NCBI RefSeq assembly: GCF_008693385.1
Contig: NZ_CP044067.1
Span: 2,585,501-2,649,500 of the forward strand
Length of the DNA: 64,000 nucleotides
Direction: 5' to 3'
DNA from: Cupriavidus pauculus
GTDB lineage: Bacteria > Pseudomonadota > Gammaproteobacteria > Burkholderiales > Burkholderiaceae
Positions 42,461 through 52,403 of the stretch are shown here, piece by piece. The position numbers and the translations under genes are program-made. The notes under the pieces are model-generated. The model did no database searches. It was not told the origin of the DNA and saw only the letters and a program-made list of their open reading frames with translations. Position 1 is the first letter of the stretch. Each line of letters starts with the position of its first letter.

Positions 42461-43219
42461 ATGCGCCTGCGCTTCCTCAAGTCGTTGCTGTCCAGAGCCG
42501 GCATCCTGCCTTCTCATCTGACGGCCAACATCTCCGCGAGCCTGTCCCCAGATCTGGCCGAGGCGCGCGAAGGTACGAAACCGCGCGTCGAACCGCGTTA
42601 TGCGGGGGCGCTCGGCCATGCCACCAAGCGCGCGTTCGATGTCAGCGCGGCCCTGACCCTGCTGATTCTCCTGTCGCCGCTGATGCTGACCGTGGCCCTG
42701 CTCGTCATGCGCGATGGGGGCGCCTGCGTCTATGGCCACACCCGCGTCGGCATGGACGGCCGCAAGTTCCGATGCCTCAAGTTCCGCTCGATGGTGCGCA
42801 ATGCCGACGCCGTGCTGCAGGCGCTGCTGGCGAACGATCCCGCCGCGCGCGCGGAATGGGAGAAAGACTTCAAGCTTCGCAACGATGTGCGCGTGACGCG
42901 CCTGGGCCGCTTTATCCGCAAGACGAGCATCGACGAACTGCCGCAGCTCTGGAACGTGGTGCGCGGCGACATGAGCCTGGTCGGTCCGCGCCCGGTGGTC
43001 GAGAAAGAGCTCGAACGCTATGGCGATTCGGTGTCGTACTACCTGCGCGTGCTGCCGGGCATCACCGGACTCTGGCAGGTCAGCGGCCGCAACGATGCCG
43101 ACTACGACAAGCGCGTGATGCTCGACGTGGCCTACGTCCGCAACTGGACGTTCGCCGGCGACATCGTGATCCTGTTCAAGACAATCGGAGTGGTGATCTA
43201 TGGTCGCGGCGCATACTGA
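42461..43219 (+). CDS. Undecaprenyl-phosphate sugar-1-phosphate transferase (WcaJ/BceB-like)
   Basis: A 252-residue polyprenyl-phosphate hexose-1-phosphate transferase. One membrane segment (about residues 60-82, VSAALTLLILLSPLMLTVALLV) is followed by the catalytic domain with KFRCLKFRSMV, SIDELPQLWNVVRGDMSLVGPRP and PGITGLWQVSGR. It starts repeat-unit assembly on the lipid carrier, probably with glucose or galactose. It has only the C-terminal catalytic half of WcaJ-type proteins (about 460 residues), with a short N-terminal tail and no CoA-binding-like domain. It overlaps wza by 20 bases. Confidence 0.92.
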   Translation: MRLRFLKSLLSRAGILPSHLTANISASLSPDLAEAREGTKPRVEPRYAGALGHATKRAFDVSAALTLLILLSPLMLTVALLVMRDGGACVYGHTRVGMDGRKFRCLKFRSMVRNADAVLQALLANDPAARAEWEKDFKLRNDVRVTRLGRFIRKTSIDELPQLWNVVRGDMSLVGPRPVVEKELERYGDSVSYYLRVLPGITGLWQVSGRNDADYDKRVMLDVAYVRNWTFAGDIVILFKTIGVVIYGRGAY

Positions 43220-44411
43220 CCTGCCCTGGAGCAGGCGGCTCTCCGGCTGGTTCTCGGCCCTCGTGGTGTATGTGGTGAGCGGCTGCGCGATGGCGCCGGG
43301 CATGACGTACAAGACCACGACGACCACGTCCACAAGCACGCAGCAGGCGTCGGCCGCGGGGCCGGTCCAGCCCGCGCCGGCCGTGGGCAGCCTGCCATCG
43401 GTGCAGGGCGTGCAGTCCGTCTCGCAGGAGAACCTGATCGAGATCGATCATGGGCTGCTGGCCTCGCAGCGCGCGGCGCAACCCAACGGCATTTCGCCCG
43501 AAGTGCGCGCGCTGTTCGACAAGCCCCGCCCCTACGTGCTGGGGCCCGGCGACGTGCTCAGCATCGTCGTGTGGGGACATCCCGAACTGAACCTGCCCTC
43601 GCTGCAGGTGACCAGCGGCGTGGATACGTCCGGTTCCAACTCCGTCGTCACGGGCTATACCGTCGATGCGCGCGGCAATGTGCAGTACGCGTTCGTGGGC
43701 ATGGTGCAGGTGGCGGGCCTGACGGAGGCCGAGGCGCGCGAGTTGCTCACGCGGCGGCTCGCCGAATACGTGCGCAATCCGCAGGTGACGCTGCGCATCC
43801 AGGCCTACCGGAGCAAGCGCGTCTATCTGGACGGCGCCGTGCAGCAGTCCGGCGTGCAGATCATCAACGACGTACCGATGACCTTGCCCGAAGCGATCAA
43901 TCGCGCGGGCGGCTTCAGCGCCGCGGCCGACCGGTCGTGGGTCGCGGTAACGCGTGGCGAGCGCACGGCCCGCGTGAGCTTTCCGGACCTGATTGCCAAG
44001 GGCACGAACCCGTCGGACATCCTGCTCCGCGATGGCGATCTCGTGCGCGTCTACGCGGGCACCGACAGCAAGGTCTACGTCATCGGCGAGGTCGCGCGCA
44101 ACGCGGCGCTCACGCTGAACAACGGCAAGCTCAGCCTCAATCAGGCGCTCGGCGACGCCGGCGGCATCAGCCAGTACTCGGGCGATGCGCAGCAGGTCTA
44201 TGTCGTGCGCGGCAATGGCGGGCACGAGCCGCAGGTGTTCCATCTGGACGCCAGCCGGCCGTCCGCGATGGCGCTCGCCGATGGATTTGCACTCCAGGCC
44301 AACGACGTGGTGTTCGTGGACACCTCGTCGCTGGTGCGCTGGAGCCGCGTGGTCAACCTGCTCCTGCCCACCGCACAGACCGCCACCGCCAGTCGCGCGA
44401 TAGCGCCATGA
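43200..44411 (+). CDS. wza: Outer-membrane polysaccharide export lipoprotein, Wza family
   Basis: A 403-residue export lipoprotein. The signal peptide ends in the lipobox VVSGC, with Cys29 as the lipidation site. The polysaccharide-export domain begins at PYVLGPGDVLSIVVWGHPEL (about residues 105-125), followed by SLBB-like repeats (RVYLDGAVQQSGV and KVYVIGEVARNAAL). It forms the outer-membrane channel for the polymer. A Thr/Ser-rich stretch (KTTTTTSTSTQQ) follows the lipidated Cys. It is linked to the tyrosine kinase gene by an ATGA overlap. Confidence 0.93.
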   Translation: MVAAHTDLPWSRRLSGWFSALVVYVVSGCAMAPGMTYKTTTTTSTSTQQASAAGPVQPAPAVGSLPSVQGVQSVSQENLIEIDHGLLASQRAAQPNGISPEVRALFDKPRPYVLGPGDVLSIVVWGHPELNLPSLQVTSGVDTSGSNSVVTGYTVDARGNVQYAFVGMVQVAGLTEAEARELLTRRLAEYVRNPQVTLRIQAYRSKRVYLDGAVQQSGVQIINDVPMTLPEAINRAGGFSAAADRSWVAVTRGERTARVSFPDLIAKGTNPSDILLRDGDLVRVYAGTDSKVYVIGEVARNAALTLNNGKLSLNQALGDAGGISQYSGDAQQVYVVRGNGGHEPQVFHLDASRPSAMALADGFALQANDVVFVDTSSLVRWSRVVNLLLPTAQTATASRAIAP

Positions 44412-46654
44412 GTCAAGCGAACCCCGGGAGGGCAATGGCAATGCAAACCACAGATCTCGCACATCCGGTGCCGTACTACGGGCCGATGGCCCGTCCGACG
44501 GCACGCGCGATGAACCCGCTGACCACGCTGGTGGCCAGCCGCTGGCTGATCGCCGGCATCACGCTCGCCTGCGTGCTCGCGGGCGTCGCCTATGCGGTGT
44601 TCACGCGCCCGGTCTATCGCTCCGACATGCTGATCCAGGTGGAACCGAGCTCGATCGAGAACCGGTCGGCCTCGGGCGATCCCCGGCTGACGCCCGAGAT
44701 CAAGCCCGACACCACGTCTGAGATCCAGGTGTTGAGCTCGCGCATGGTGGTATCGCGCGCCGTGGACACGCTCAAGCTCTATATCGATGCCGCGCCGCGT
44801 TATGTGCCCGTCATCGGCTGGTGGCTCGCGGAACGCGCGGACGGCTATTCGCGGCCGCTCGGCGGCCATGTCTACGGCAAGGAACGCATCGCGGTGACGA
44901 CGTTCGACGTGCCGCCCGCGCTGCAGGGCAAGCCATTCACGCTGACGCTGGGGGAGCATGGCGACTTCACGCTGACGCAGCCCACCGCGTTTGGCGCGCC
45001 CGACATCTCGCTGTCCGGCCGCGTCGGCATCCTGATGCGCGCGGAGACCGCGCGCGGGCCGCTGACGCTGCTGGTTCGCACCGCCACGGGCCAGCCCGGC
45101 GCAAGCTTCACGCTCAAGCGCTATTCGGAGACCGCCACCACGGAATGGCTGCAGCGCACGCTGGCCATCGGCGAGCGCGGCAAGCAGTCGAGCATCATCG
45201 GCGTGTCGCTGGACAGCGTCGATCCGGTGGAGTCCACGCGCATCCTCAACGAGATCGGCAAGGAGTACGTGGACCAGAACGTGCGCCGGCGTTCCGAGGA
45301 AGCCGACAAGTCGATCCGCTTCCTCGACGAACAGCTGCCGCAACTCAAGAAGCAGCTCGAGGAGTCGGAAAGCCGCTACAACGCGTTCCGCGCGCAGCAG
45401 GGCACCGTCGATACGAGCCAGGAAGCGCGCGCGCTGCTGCAACAGAGCGTCGAGGCCGAGACGCGGCTGGTGGACCTGCGCCAGAAGCGGCAGGAACTGA
45501 TGACGCAGTACACCGAGAAGCATCCGGCGCTGCTGGCCATCGACGGACAGATCCGCGAAGCGCAGGCGGCATGGTCCGTGGTGCAGGGCCGTACGAAGCA
45601 GCTGCCGCTGATCGAGCAGAAGGTGCTCCAGCTGCAGCGCAATCTGCATGTTGACACCGAGCTCTATACGAACCGCCTCAATGCGCGCCAGCAACTGACG
45701 CTGGTCCGCGCCGGCAAGGTGGCGAACGTGCGGCTGATCGATCCGGCCACGCCGCCGGAGACGCCGATCTCGCCGCGGCGCGGCGTGGCCATCGGCGGTT
45801 CGCTGCTGGCCGGCCTCATGGCGGGCATCGTGCTCGCGATGGCGCGCCGCCGTATCGCGGGTACGGTGCAGGATCGCGAGGAGATCGAGATCGCCACGGG
45901 CATTCCCGTCTACGCCACGGTGCCGCGCAGCCGCCTGACGGGACCGTTGCGTGCGTCGTGGCGGAGCCGCTCCGGCGAGGGCCCGATGCTGCCGGATGCG
46001 GCGATCGAAAGTCTGCGCGCTGTCCGTACCACGCTCCATTTCGCGCTGCACGACGCGCCGAACCGCGTGGTGCTCATCACCGGTCCCACCGCGGGGGTCG
46101 GCAAATCGTTCGTCGCCGCCAACCTCGCCACGCTGGCCGGCGCGTCCAAGCAGCGCGTGCTGCTGATCGACGCCGACCTGCGCAATGGCCGTCTGCACAA
46201 GCGCTTTCATCTGGACCGCGGGCCCGGACTTGCCGAGGTGCTGGCGGGCACATGCAAGCCCGAGGACGCGATCCGCCGCAATGTGTCCTACGGCCTCGAT
46301 TTCCTTTCCACGGGCGCCTGTTCCGCGGGCCCGAGCGAACTCCTGCTGCAACCCGAGCTTCGCGTGCTGATCCAGCAGGTGGCCGCGCACTACGACATGG
46401 TGGTGCTCGACGGCCCGCCGCTGTTGCCCGTGGCCGACGCGCTCGTGCTCGGCCGCATGGCGGGCACGGTCTTCATGGTCGCGCGCCACCGCGTGACCAC
46501 GGTCGAGCAGATCGACGAAAGCACGCGCCGGCTCGCGCAGGCCAACGTCGCCGTGCGCGGCGTGATCTTCAACGACTTCACCGGCACGATGCATCGGTAC
46601 AGCTACGCCTATGGCTCGACGGCCGAGACGCAGACCGTCACGGCCGGGGTTTGA
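44408..46654 (+). CDS. wzc: Wzc-type polysaccharide co-polymerase / BY-kinase
   Basis: A 748-residue inner-membrane protein: first membrane helix about residues 45-65, a long periplasmic region with coiled coil (LKKQLEESESRYNAFRAQQG), a second helix near 460, and a cytoplasmic tyrosine-kinase domain. Walker A is GPTAGVGKSF at 559-568, Walker A' is VLLIDADLRNGR, and Walker B is MVVLDGPPLL. The C-terminal tyrosine cluster is small, RYSYAYGS, with three tyrosines. It controls chain length and export together with Wza. No low-molecular-weight tyrosine phosphatase gene, its normal partner, is in the locus. Confidence 0.93.
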   Translation: MSQANPGRAMAMQTTDLAHPVPYYGPMARPTARAMNPLTTLVASRWLIAGITLACVLAGVAYAVFTRPVYRSDMLIQVEPSSIENRSASGDPRLTPEIKPDTTSEIQVLSSRMVVSRAVDTLKLYIDAAPRYVPVIGWWLAERADGYSRPLGGHVYGKERIAVTTFDVPPALQGKPFTLTLGEHGDFTLTQPTAFGAPDISLSGRVGILMRAETARGPLTLLVRTATGQPGASFTLKRYSETATTEWLQRTLAIGERGKQSSIIGVSLDSVDPVESTRILNEIGKEYVDQNVRRRSEEADKSIRFLDEQLPQLKKQLEESESRYNAFRAQQGTVDTSQEARALLQQSVEAETRLVDLRQKRQELMTQYTEKHPALLAIDGQIREAQAAWSVVQGRTKQLPLIEQKVLQLQRNLHVDTELYTNRLNARQQLTLVRAGKVANVRLIDPATPPETPISPRRGVAIGGSLLAGLMAGIVLAMARRRIAGTVQDREEIEIATGIPVYATVPRSRLTGPLRASWRSRSGEGPMLPDAAIESLRAVRTTLHFALHDAPNRVVLITGPTAGVGKSFVAANLATLAGASKQRVLLIDADLRNGRLHKRFHLDRGPGLAEVLAGTCKPEDAIRRNVSYGLDFLSTGACSAGPSELLLQPELRVLIQQVAAHYDMVVLDGPPLLPVADALVLGRMAGTVFMVARHRVTTVEQIDESTRRLAQANVAVRGVIFNDFTGTMHRYSYAYGSTAETQTVTAGV

Positions 46655-46688
46655 GTACCTATCACGACTGGCCTTGGGGAGAGCCGCC

Positions 46689-47702
46689 ATGCCGCACCTG
46701 CACCACAAGCGCATCACGCTGGTCACGGTCACCTATGGCGACCGCCTCCATTACTGCGCGGAACTGCTGCGGCGCAGCTTCGAGAGCGAAGGCGTCATGC
46801 ACGCGATCGTGGTCAGCAACAACTCGAGCTCCGATCTCTCGCTGCTCGAGACCACATGGGGCAAGCGCGCCACGATCATCCGGCTGCCCAGCAACTCGGG
46901 CTCGGCCAATGGCTACGCGATCGGCATTGCCGCGGCGCTCGAGCGCAGCACCACGGACTTCATCTGGCTGATGGACGACGACAACGCGCCGCGCGAAGGC
47001 GCGCTCGACGTGCTGGCCCACCAGCTCGACGTGCTCGCACGCCAGCGCGGACGTCAGCTCGCCGCGGTGCTGGGTTTCCGGCCCGACCATCAGGGCGATA
47101 TCGCGGCCGGCGTGCCGGTCAGGCTCGCCATGCCCCCGCGCTCGAGCTACTTCGGCTTTCACGTGGCGCGCATCCCCTACAAGATCTGGCGCCGCACCCC
47201 GTGGGGACGTCCGCGCCCCGACGCGCTCCCGGCCGTGGTGCCGCTGCCGTTCGCGCCCTACGGCGGGCTGCTGGGCCACCGCGACATGTACACGGACCTC
47301 GGCCTGCCCGATACCAACCTCGTGCTCTATGCGGACGACACCGAATACACCTACCGCCTGACCGCGCGCGGCGGCTGCATCGCGCTGGTCACCGGCGCGG
47401 AGCTGGAGGATCTGGAAGGGTCGTGGAACGTCAAGCGCAACTGGAAGAACCATTTCGAATGCATGCTGCTCAGCGGTTCGGATTTCCGCGCGTACTACAG
47501 CAGCCGCAACCAGGCATGGTTCGACCGCAACTACTGGTCCCAGTCGGGAATGATGTATCGCCTGAACCGGTACGTATTCCTGCGGCTGCTGCGGCTTTAT
47601 GGCAAGCGGCGCAATGCCGAGGCGCGCCTGCGCCTGCTGGAGGCCGCCATCGCCGATGGCGAGGCAAGCCGGCTCGGCTTCCACGCCGACTATTCGCTAT
47701 AG
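46689..47702 (+). CDS. Family 2-type glycosyltransferase
   Basis: A 337-residue GT-A glycosyltransferase: the N-terminus ITLVTVTYGDRLHYCAELL binds the nucleotide sugar and the metal motif is IWLMDDDNAPRE at about residue 95. A later YADDTEYTYRL stretch is a candidate acceptor or base region. The C-terminal 100 residues are rich in aromatic and basic residues and may lie on the membrane. It should add one sugar to the lipid-linked repeat unit. The donor sugar cannot be read from the sequence. It starts 34 bases after wzc. Confidence 0.88.
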   Translation: MPHLHHKRITLVTVTYGDRLHYCAELLRRSFESEGVMHAIVVSNNSSSDLSLLETTWGKRATIIRLPSNSGSANGYAIGIAAALERSTTDFIWLMDDDNAPREGALDVLAHQLDVLARQRGRQLAAVLGFRPDHQGDIAAGVPVRLAMPPRSSYFGFHVARIPYKIWRRTPWGRPRPDALPAVVPLPFAPYGGLLGHRDMYTDLGLPDTNLVLYADDTEYTYRLTARGGCIALVTGAELEDLEGSWNVKRNWKNHFECMLLSGSDFRAYYSSRNQAWFDRNYWSQSGMMYRLNRYVFLRLLRLYGKRRNAEARLRLLEAAIADGEASRLGFHADYSL

Positions 47703-47720
47703 CCACGACAGGAGACATCC

Positions 47721-48758
47721 ATGCCCGACCGGACCGCATCGCCCGCGCTGACCATCGTCATCTGCAACTACAACTATGCGCAGTACCTGGCGGCCGCCAT
47801 CGATTCGGCGCTCGCCCAGTCCACGCCGGACGTGCGGGTGATGGTCATCGACGATGGGTCCACCGACGATTCGCGCGCGATCATCGAAGGGTACGGTACA
47901 CGCGTCGAGGCCGTCTTCCAGCCCAACGGCGGACAGGTGGCCGCCTACAACCACGCGCTGGAACGCGTCGTCACGCCGTACGTCTTGTTTCTCGATGCCG
48001 ACGACATGCTGCATCCCGCCGCGGCCGCTACCGTCATCGCCGCGTTCTCGGGCTCGGGCGACTGGGTCAAGGTGCAGTACCGCCTGGACGTCATGACGAG
48101 CGACGGCCTGCCTACCGGCGTGCAGGTGCCGCAGTCGATCCGGGCCGACGGCTGTGGGCGCATGCTGCGCGACGGCTGGCTGTATCCGTCGCCGCCGGGG
48201 TCGGGCAATGCCTATCGCGTGGAGGCGCTGCGCCGCATCTTCCCCGTACCGGTTGGCGCCGACAATATCCATGGTGCCGACTTCTATGCCATCTACGGCG
48301 TGGCACTGCTAGGCAAGGTCTGCGCGATCGAGCAGGCGCTCGGTTGCTATCGCGTGCATCGCGCCGCCGCGGCGAAGGCGCCGGGCGAGGACCTGTCGCT
48401 CTCCAACGCCGAAGACTCGCTGGCCGTGGCCCGGCAGTCGGCGCGCCGCTGGTCGGTCCTGCGCGAGATCGCGCAGGACCGGCTGGGCATCGAACTGCCG
48501 CCGGCTCCGCTCGATTTCTCGGCGGAGAAGGCGCGCTTCGCGCAGCAGGTCTACGGCGCGTCCTTCGCGCAGCGCTGGCACTGGTTCCAGTACGACTCGG
48601 GCCGCTACTTCCATACGATCGTCGCCAATCCGTTCTGGACGCTGCGCAAGAAGATCGCGGTCTGGGGCCTCACCGTGCTGTGCCTGCTGCCGGCTGCGTC
48701 GTTCAGCGACCGCGTGGTGCGGTACATCGCCAATCCGCTTGCGCGGGCCGGTCACTAG
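47721..48758 (+). CDS. Family 2 glycosyltransferase
   Basis: A 345-residue GT2: LTIVICNYNYAQYLAAAID at the N-terminus, VIDDGSTDDS (about residues 41-50) and the DxD-type motif LFLDADDML (about 88-96). A hydrophobic stretch near residues 308-325 (WGLTVLCLLPAASF) may anchor it to the membrane. It is expected to transfer a sugar to the growing repeat unit. The donor is unknown. It sits 18 bases after the preceding glycosyltransferase and 9 before the next. Confidence 0.9.
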   Translation: MPDRTASPALTIVICNYNYAQYLAAAIDSALAQSTPDVRVMVIDDGSTDDSRAIIEGYGTRVEAVFQPNGGQVAAYNHALERVVTPYVLFLDADDMLHPAAAATVIAAFSGSGDWVKVQYRLDVMTSDGLPTGVQVPQSIRADGCGRMLRDGWLYPSPPGSGNAYRVEALRRIFPVPVGADNIHGADFYAIYGVALLGKVCAIEQALGCYRVHRAAAAKAPGEDLSLSNAEDSLAVARQSARRWSVLREIAQDRLGIELPPAPLDFSAEKARFAQQVYGASFAQRWHWFQYDSGRYFHTIVANPFWTLRKKIAVWGLTVLCLLPAASFSDRVVRYIANPLARAGH

Positions 48759-48767
48759 GAGCATGCG

Positions 48768-49886
48768 ATGCCCACGACCGTCGCGATCAATGGCCGCTTC
48801 CTGGGGCGCCAAGCCACCGGCGTCGACCGCTTCGCACATGAGGTGGTCCGTTGCATCGACCAGCTGGTGGCCGAGCAGGATCCCGCCACGGCGGGCCTGT
48901 CGTTCGAACTGCTGGTGCCCCCCGACGTCGCCGTCGATGCGCAGCAGTTCCCGAACCTGCATATACGTCATGTGGGCCACCATCTGGGGCGGGGCGGCGG
49001 GCAGTTATGGGAGCAGGTCAGCCTGCCGGTGGCGGCCGGAGGCGCGCTGCTGCTCAACCTGTGCAATGCGGCACCGCTGCTCTATCCGAACCAGGTGACG
49101 GTGATGCACGACGCCGCCCCGGTGCGCGTGCCGCAGGCGTACTCGCGGGCGTTCCGCTCCTGGTACGGCGTCATGGCGCCATGGGTCGGGCGCGTGGCCC
49201 GGCGCGTGCTGACCGTGTCCGAATTCTCGCGCCGCGAGATCGCGTCCGCTTATCGCATTCCCGGCCGGAAGATCGGCGTGCTGCCCCTGAGCGGCGACCA
49301 TATGCTGCGGCTGCCGGAATCGGAGGACGTGCGGCTCAAGTACGGTCTGTTCGATCGTCCGTATGTGCTCGCCGTCAGCAGCGCGAGCTATCACAAGAAC
49401 TTCAGGCTGGTGGCGGAGGCAGTCGGCATGCTGGGCACGGTGGACTACGACGTGGTCATCGTGGGCGGCGGCGGGCACGTGTTCCAGTCCGTGCGCGACG
49501 ACCGGTCGGCCCAGATGAGTTCGGTCAAGCGGCTCGGCTATGTCGAGGACGCCGACCTCAAGGCGCTGTTCCGGGGCGCGGGCTGCTTCGTGTTTCCGTC
49601 GCTCTACGAGGGCTACGGACTGCCGCCCGTGGAGGCGATGACGCTGGGGTGTCCCGTGCTGGCGTCGAACCTGCCCTCCGTGCGAGAGGCCTGCGGTCCG
49701 GCCGTGCTGTATTTCACGCCGACCAGCCCGCGCGAGTTCGGCGCGCTGCTGACCCGCGTCATGCAAGACAGTGCCCTGCGCGAGAAGCTGCGCGAGAAGG
49801 GCCTGGCGCGCGTGCGGCGCTATTCCTGGCGCGACACGGCCGCGCGGTTACTTGGCGAGATCTCACCATGGCTTCCACAACGATGA
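48768..49886 (+). CDS. Family 4 (GT-B) glycosyltransferase
   Basis: A 372-residue GT-B enzyme resembling mannosyltransferases of the WbdA/MtfA kind. The N-domain contains GRFLGRQATGVDRFAHEVV; the C-domain has the EX7E motif in FPSLYEGYGLPPVEAMTLGCPVLAS near residue 275. Retaining transfer from a GDP- or UDP-sugar is expected; since manC is in the operon, GDP-mannose is a reasonable but unproven donor. Its 3' end overlaps the next gene by 19 bases. Confidence 0.9.
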   Translation: MPTTVAINGRFLGRQATGVDRFAHEVVRCIDQLVAEQDPATAGLSFELLVPPDVAVDAQQFPNLHIRHVGHHLGRGGGQLWEQVSLPVAAGGALLLNLCNAAPLLYPNQVTVMHDAAPVRVPQAYSRAFRSWYGVMAPWVGRVARRVLTVSEFSRREIASAYRIPGRKIGVLPLSGDHMLRLPESEDVRLKYGLFDRPYVLAVSSASYHKNFRLVAEAVGMLGTVDYDVVIVGGGGHVFQSVRDDRSAQMSSVKRLGYVEDADLKALFRGAGCFVFPSLYEGYGLPPVEAMTLGCPVLASNLPSVREACGPAVLYFTPTSPREFGALLTRVMQDSALREKLREKGLARVRRYSWRDTAARLLGEISPWLPQR

Positions 49887-51091
49887 ATCCTCCTGTCAGC
49901 GAATTCGGCCGGGTCGCCGTCGTACACGAATGGCTGTCCACGTACGCCGGGTCCGAGCGCGTGCTCGAGCAGATCCTCAAGATCTGGCCGGAGGCCGACC
50001 TGTTCAGCGTGGTCGATTTCTTTCCCGACGCGCAGCGCGCCGCGCTGCAGGGCAAGCACGCGACCACGACGTTTATCCAGCGCCTGCCGCGCGCGCGCAA
50101 ATCGTTCCGCGCCTACCTGCCGCTGATGCCGCTGGCCGTGGAACAGCTCGATCTCTCTGCCTACGATCTGGTCATCTCTTCGAGCCATGCCGTGGCCAAG
50201 GGCGTCATCACGGGCCCCGGCCAGGTACACGTCAGCTATGTGCATTCGCCGATGCGATACGCGTGGGACCTGCAGCACCAGTACCTCACGGAGTCGCGGC
50301 TGACGCGCGGTCCCAAGAGCTGGCTGGCCCGCGCGATCCTGCACTACATGCGGCTATGGGACCAGCGCACCGCGCATGGCGTGGATCTGTTCGTGGCCAA
50401 TTCCGCGTATGTGGCCCGGCGCATCCACAAGGTCTACGGGCGCGATGCCGTCGTGGTCTATCCGCCCGTCGATGTCGAGAAATTCAGCCTGAACGAACAG
50501 CGCGAGGACTTCTACCTCACCGCGTCGCGCCTCGTGCCCTACAAGAAGGTCAGCCTGATCGTCGAGGCCTTTGCCTCCATGCGGGACAAGCAGCTGGTCG
50601 TCATCGGCGATGGTCCCGATTTCGAGCGCATCCGCGACATGGCCACGCCGAATGTCCGCGTGCTCGGCTACCAGTCGGCGGAGGTGCTGGTCTCGCATAT
50701 GCAGCGCGCAAAGGCCTTCGTGTTCGCCGCCGAGGAGGACTTCGGTATCGTCGCCGTGGAGGCGCAGGCGTGCGGCACGCCGGTCATCGCGCTGGGGCAG
50801 GGCGGCGCGCGCGAAACCGTGATCGACAGCCGCGACCGGGACCTGCGCACGGGGGTGTTCTTTCCGCGCCAGACCGTCGAGGACATCGTGCGCGCGGTAT
50901 GCCGCTTCGAGGGCAGCGGGCCCGTGCTGCCCGCCGCGTGCCGGCGCAATGCGCTGCAGTTTTCGCCGGAGCGGTTCCGCGCGGAGTTCCTCGCGATGGT
51001 GCGCGGCGCGATGGCGCAGACGCCCGCGGTAGCGCCGAGCATCCCGCGCGGCATGGCCGTCGCGGATCCGCTCGCCGTGGCGCCCGAGTGA
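49868..51091 (+). CDS. Family 4 (GT-B) glycosyltransferase
   Basis: A 407-residue GT-B enzyme. The N-terminal acceptor domain has VAVVHEWLSTYAGSERVLEQI and VSYVHSPMRYAWDL; the C-domain has LTASRLVPYKKV and the EX7E motif in AAEEDFGIVAVEAQACGTPV. Similar proteins occur in many exopolysaccharide loci as mannosyl- or rhamnosyltransferases. The ATG at 49868 is chosen; it lies inside the last codons of the preceding gene, indicating translational coupling. Confidence 0.9.
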   Translation: MASTTMNPPVSEFGRVAVVHEWLSTYAGSERVLEQILKIWPEADLFSVVDFFPDAQRAALQGKHATTTFIQRLPRARKSFRAYLPLMPLAVEQLDLSAYDLVISSSHAVAKGVITGPGQVHVSYVHSPMRYAWDLQHQYLTESRLTRGPKSWLARAILHYMRLWDQRTAHGVDLFVANSAYVARRIHKVYGRDAVVVYPPVDVEKFSLNEQREDFYLTASRLVPYKKVSLIVEAFASMRDKQLVVIGDGPDFERIRDMATPNVRVLGYQSAEVLVSHMQRAKAFVFAAEEDFGIVAVEAQACGTPVIALGQGGARETVIDSRDRDLRTGVFFPRQTVEDIVRAVCRFEGSGPVLPAACRRNALQFSPERFRAEFLAMVRGAMAQTPAVAPSIPRGMAVADPLAVAPE

Positions 51092-51101
51092 AGGCCGCCC
51101 C

Positions 51102-52388
51102 ATGCGCGACGTCCGCCCCCTGAACGACGGCTACTGGTGGGAAGATCCGGCAAAGCTGCTGCTGTGGTTCATCATCCCGCTGTACGCACTGGTCTGCGTC
51201 GAACTGCTGGGCGACCAGAAGTCGATCGATCGCATCTACTTCAACAGCCACTACGCGATCGCCGGCGCGTTGTTCCTGTTCACGATGGCCGCGGCCGCCG
51301 CCGGCGAGCGCGTGCTGGCGCCGCGTCCGGCCGAGCGGCCCGTCGCGGTGTCGCCGCTCGTGCTGGACGCGTTGTTCTGGCTCGCCTGCCTGGGCTACCT
51401 CGTGATGATGGGTGGGGTCCTCGCCAAGCCGGCCGTGCTGATGTCGTATCTGAACGGTACCGCCAGTACCTACGACGTGCTCGAACTCAAGGGCCGCGTG
51501 GCGGGCATCAGCACGCTGACGCAGGCGTCCGTGGCCTACGTGCCGCTCTACTTCGCCGTCTTTCCGGTCGCCGTGCGTGGCATCACGCGCTACAAGGCCT
51601 ACCTTGGCGTGCTGTTCGTCCTCACGCTGCTGCGCAGCTTCATTTTCGCGGAGCGGCTGGCGCTGGTCGAAGTGGTGCTGCCGTGGGCGCTGATGTTTGC
51701 GCGGTTCCGGCTGTCCGGCAAGGGCGAAGGGCGCAGCCTGCTGATGTCGCTCGGGCCGTTCGCCGCCATTCCGCCGCTGATCGGCTTCTTTATCGCCAAC
51801 GAGTACAACCGCTCGTGGGAGACGTACTACGTCAACATCTACGACAACATCTTCGACTTCGCGCTGGAGCGTCTGGGCCTGTACTACTCGACGGCCATCA
51901 ACAACGGCGCGGGCCTGCTGACGATCATGGGCTGGGGGACCGGCTATCCCACGTTCACGTTCGACTGGCTGGTCAAGTTTCCGGTCATCGGCGAGAGCTT
52001 TCGCCCGTTCGTCGGACGTGGCGACGGCTACGGCACGTTCCTCAACACGTTCGGCGACCCGGAGTTCAACAATCCGTCCGGCCTCTACGTGCATTTCTAC
52101 GAATGGGGCTGGTTTGCGCTGCTGGAGGCGGCGCTGATGGGCTGGCTGCTGGGCCGCAGCTACGCGGGCTGGCGCACGGGCAATGGCTTCTGGTGCTGCG
52201 CGCATGCGGTGCTGCTGGTCTCGCTGATGGAAATCCTGCGCGTGCCGAACCTGTTCAGCGGCCGCAATTTCGTCCCGCTCGCCTTGCTCTGGCTGATCTT
52301 CCGCTTCCTCGGGCAGCCTGTCCGGCAGCGGGCCCCGGCCGCGGCGCAATCGCTCTATGGCCGGCCGAACTTCGGCCCACGCCGCTAA
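51102..52388 (+). CDS. Putative polysaccharide polymerase (Wzy-like)
   Basis: A 428-residue polytopic membrane protein with about ten hydrophobic segments and a larger extracytoplasmic loop around residues 240-345 (NEYNRSWETYYVNIYDN to FNNPSGLYVHFYEWGW). Wzy proteins share little sequence, so the call rests on topology, the loop and position between the glycosyltransferases and the flippase. Segments such as RSFIFAERLALVEVVLPW resemble O-antigen polymerase relatives. It would join lipid-linked repeat units in the periplasm. Confidence 0.75.
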   Translation: MRDVRPLNDGYWWEDPAKLLLWFIIPLYALVCVELLGDQKSIDRIYFNSHYAIAGALFLFTMAAAAAGERVLAPRPAERPVAVSPLVLDALFWLACLGYLVMMGGVLAKPAVLMSYLNGTASTYDVLELKGRVAGISTLTQASVAYVPLYFAVFPVAVRGITRYKAYLGVLFVLTLLRSFIFAERLALVEVVLPWALMFARFRLSGKGEGRSLLMSLGPFAAIPPLIGFFIANEYNRSWETYYVNIYDNIFDFALERLGLYYSTAINNGAGLLTIMGWGTGYPTFTFDWLVKFPVIGESFRPFVGRGDGYGTFLNTFGDPEFNNPSGLYVHFYEWGWFALLEAALMGWLLGRSYAGWRTGNGFWCCAHAVLLVSLMEILRVPNLFSGRNFVPLALLWLIFRFLGQPVRQRAPAAAQSLYGRPNFGPRR

Positions 52389-52403
52389 GCGAAGGCCGTG
52401 CCC

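Noticed and set aside
44198..46732. An 844-codon antisense frame over wzc
   Set aside because: Same cause; wzc on the other strand has intact kinase motifs throughout.
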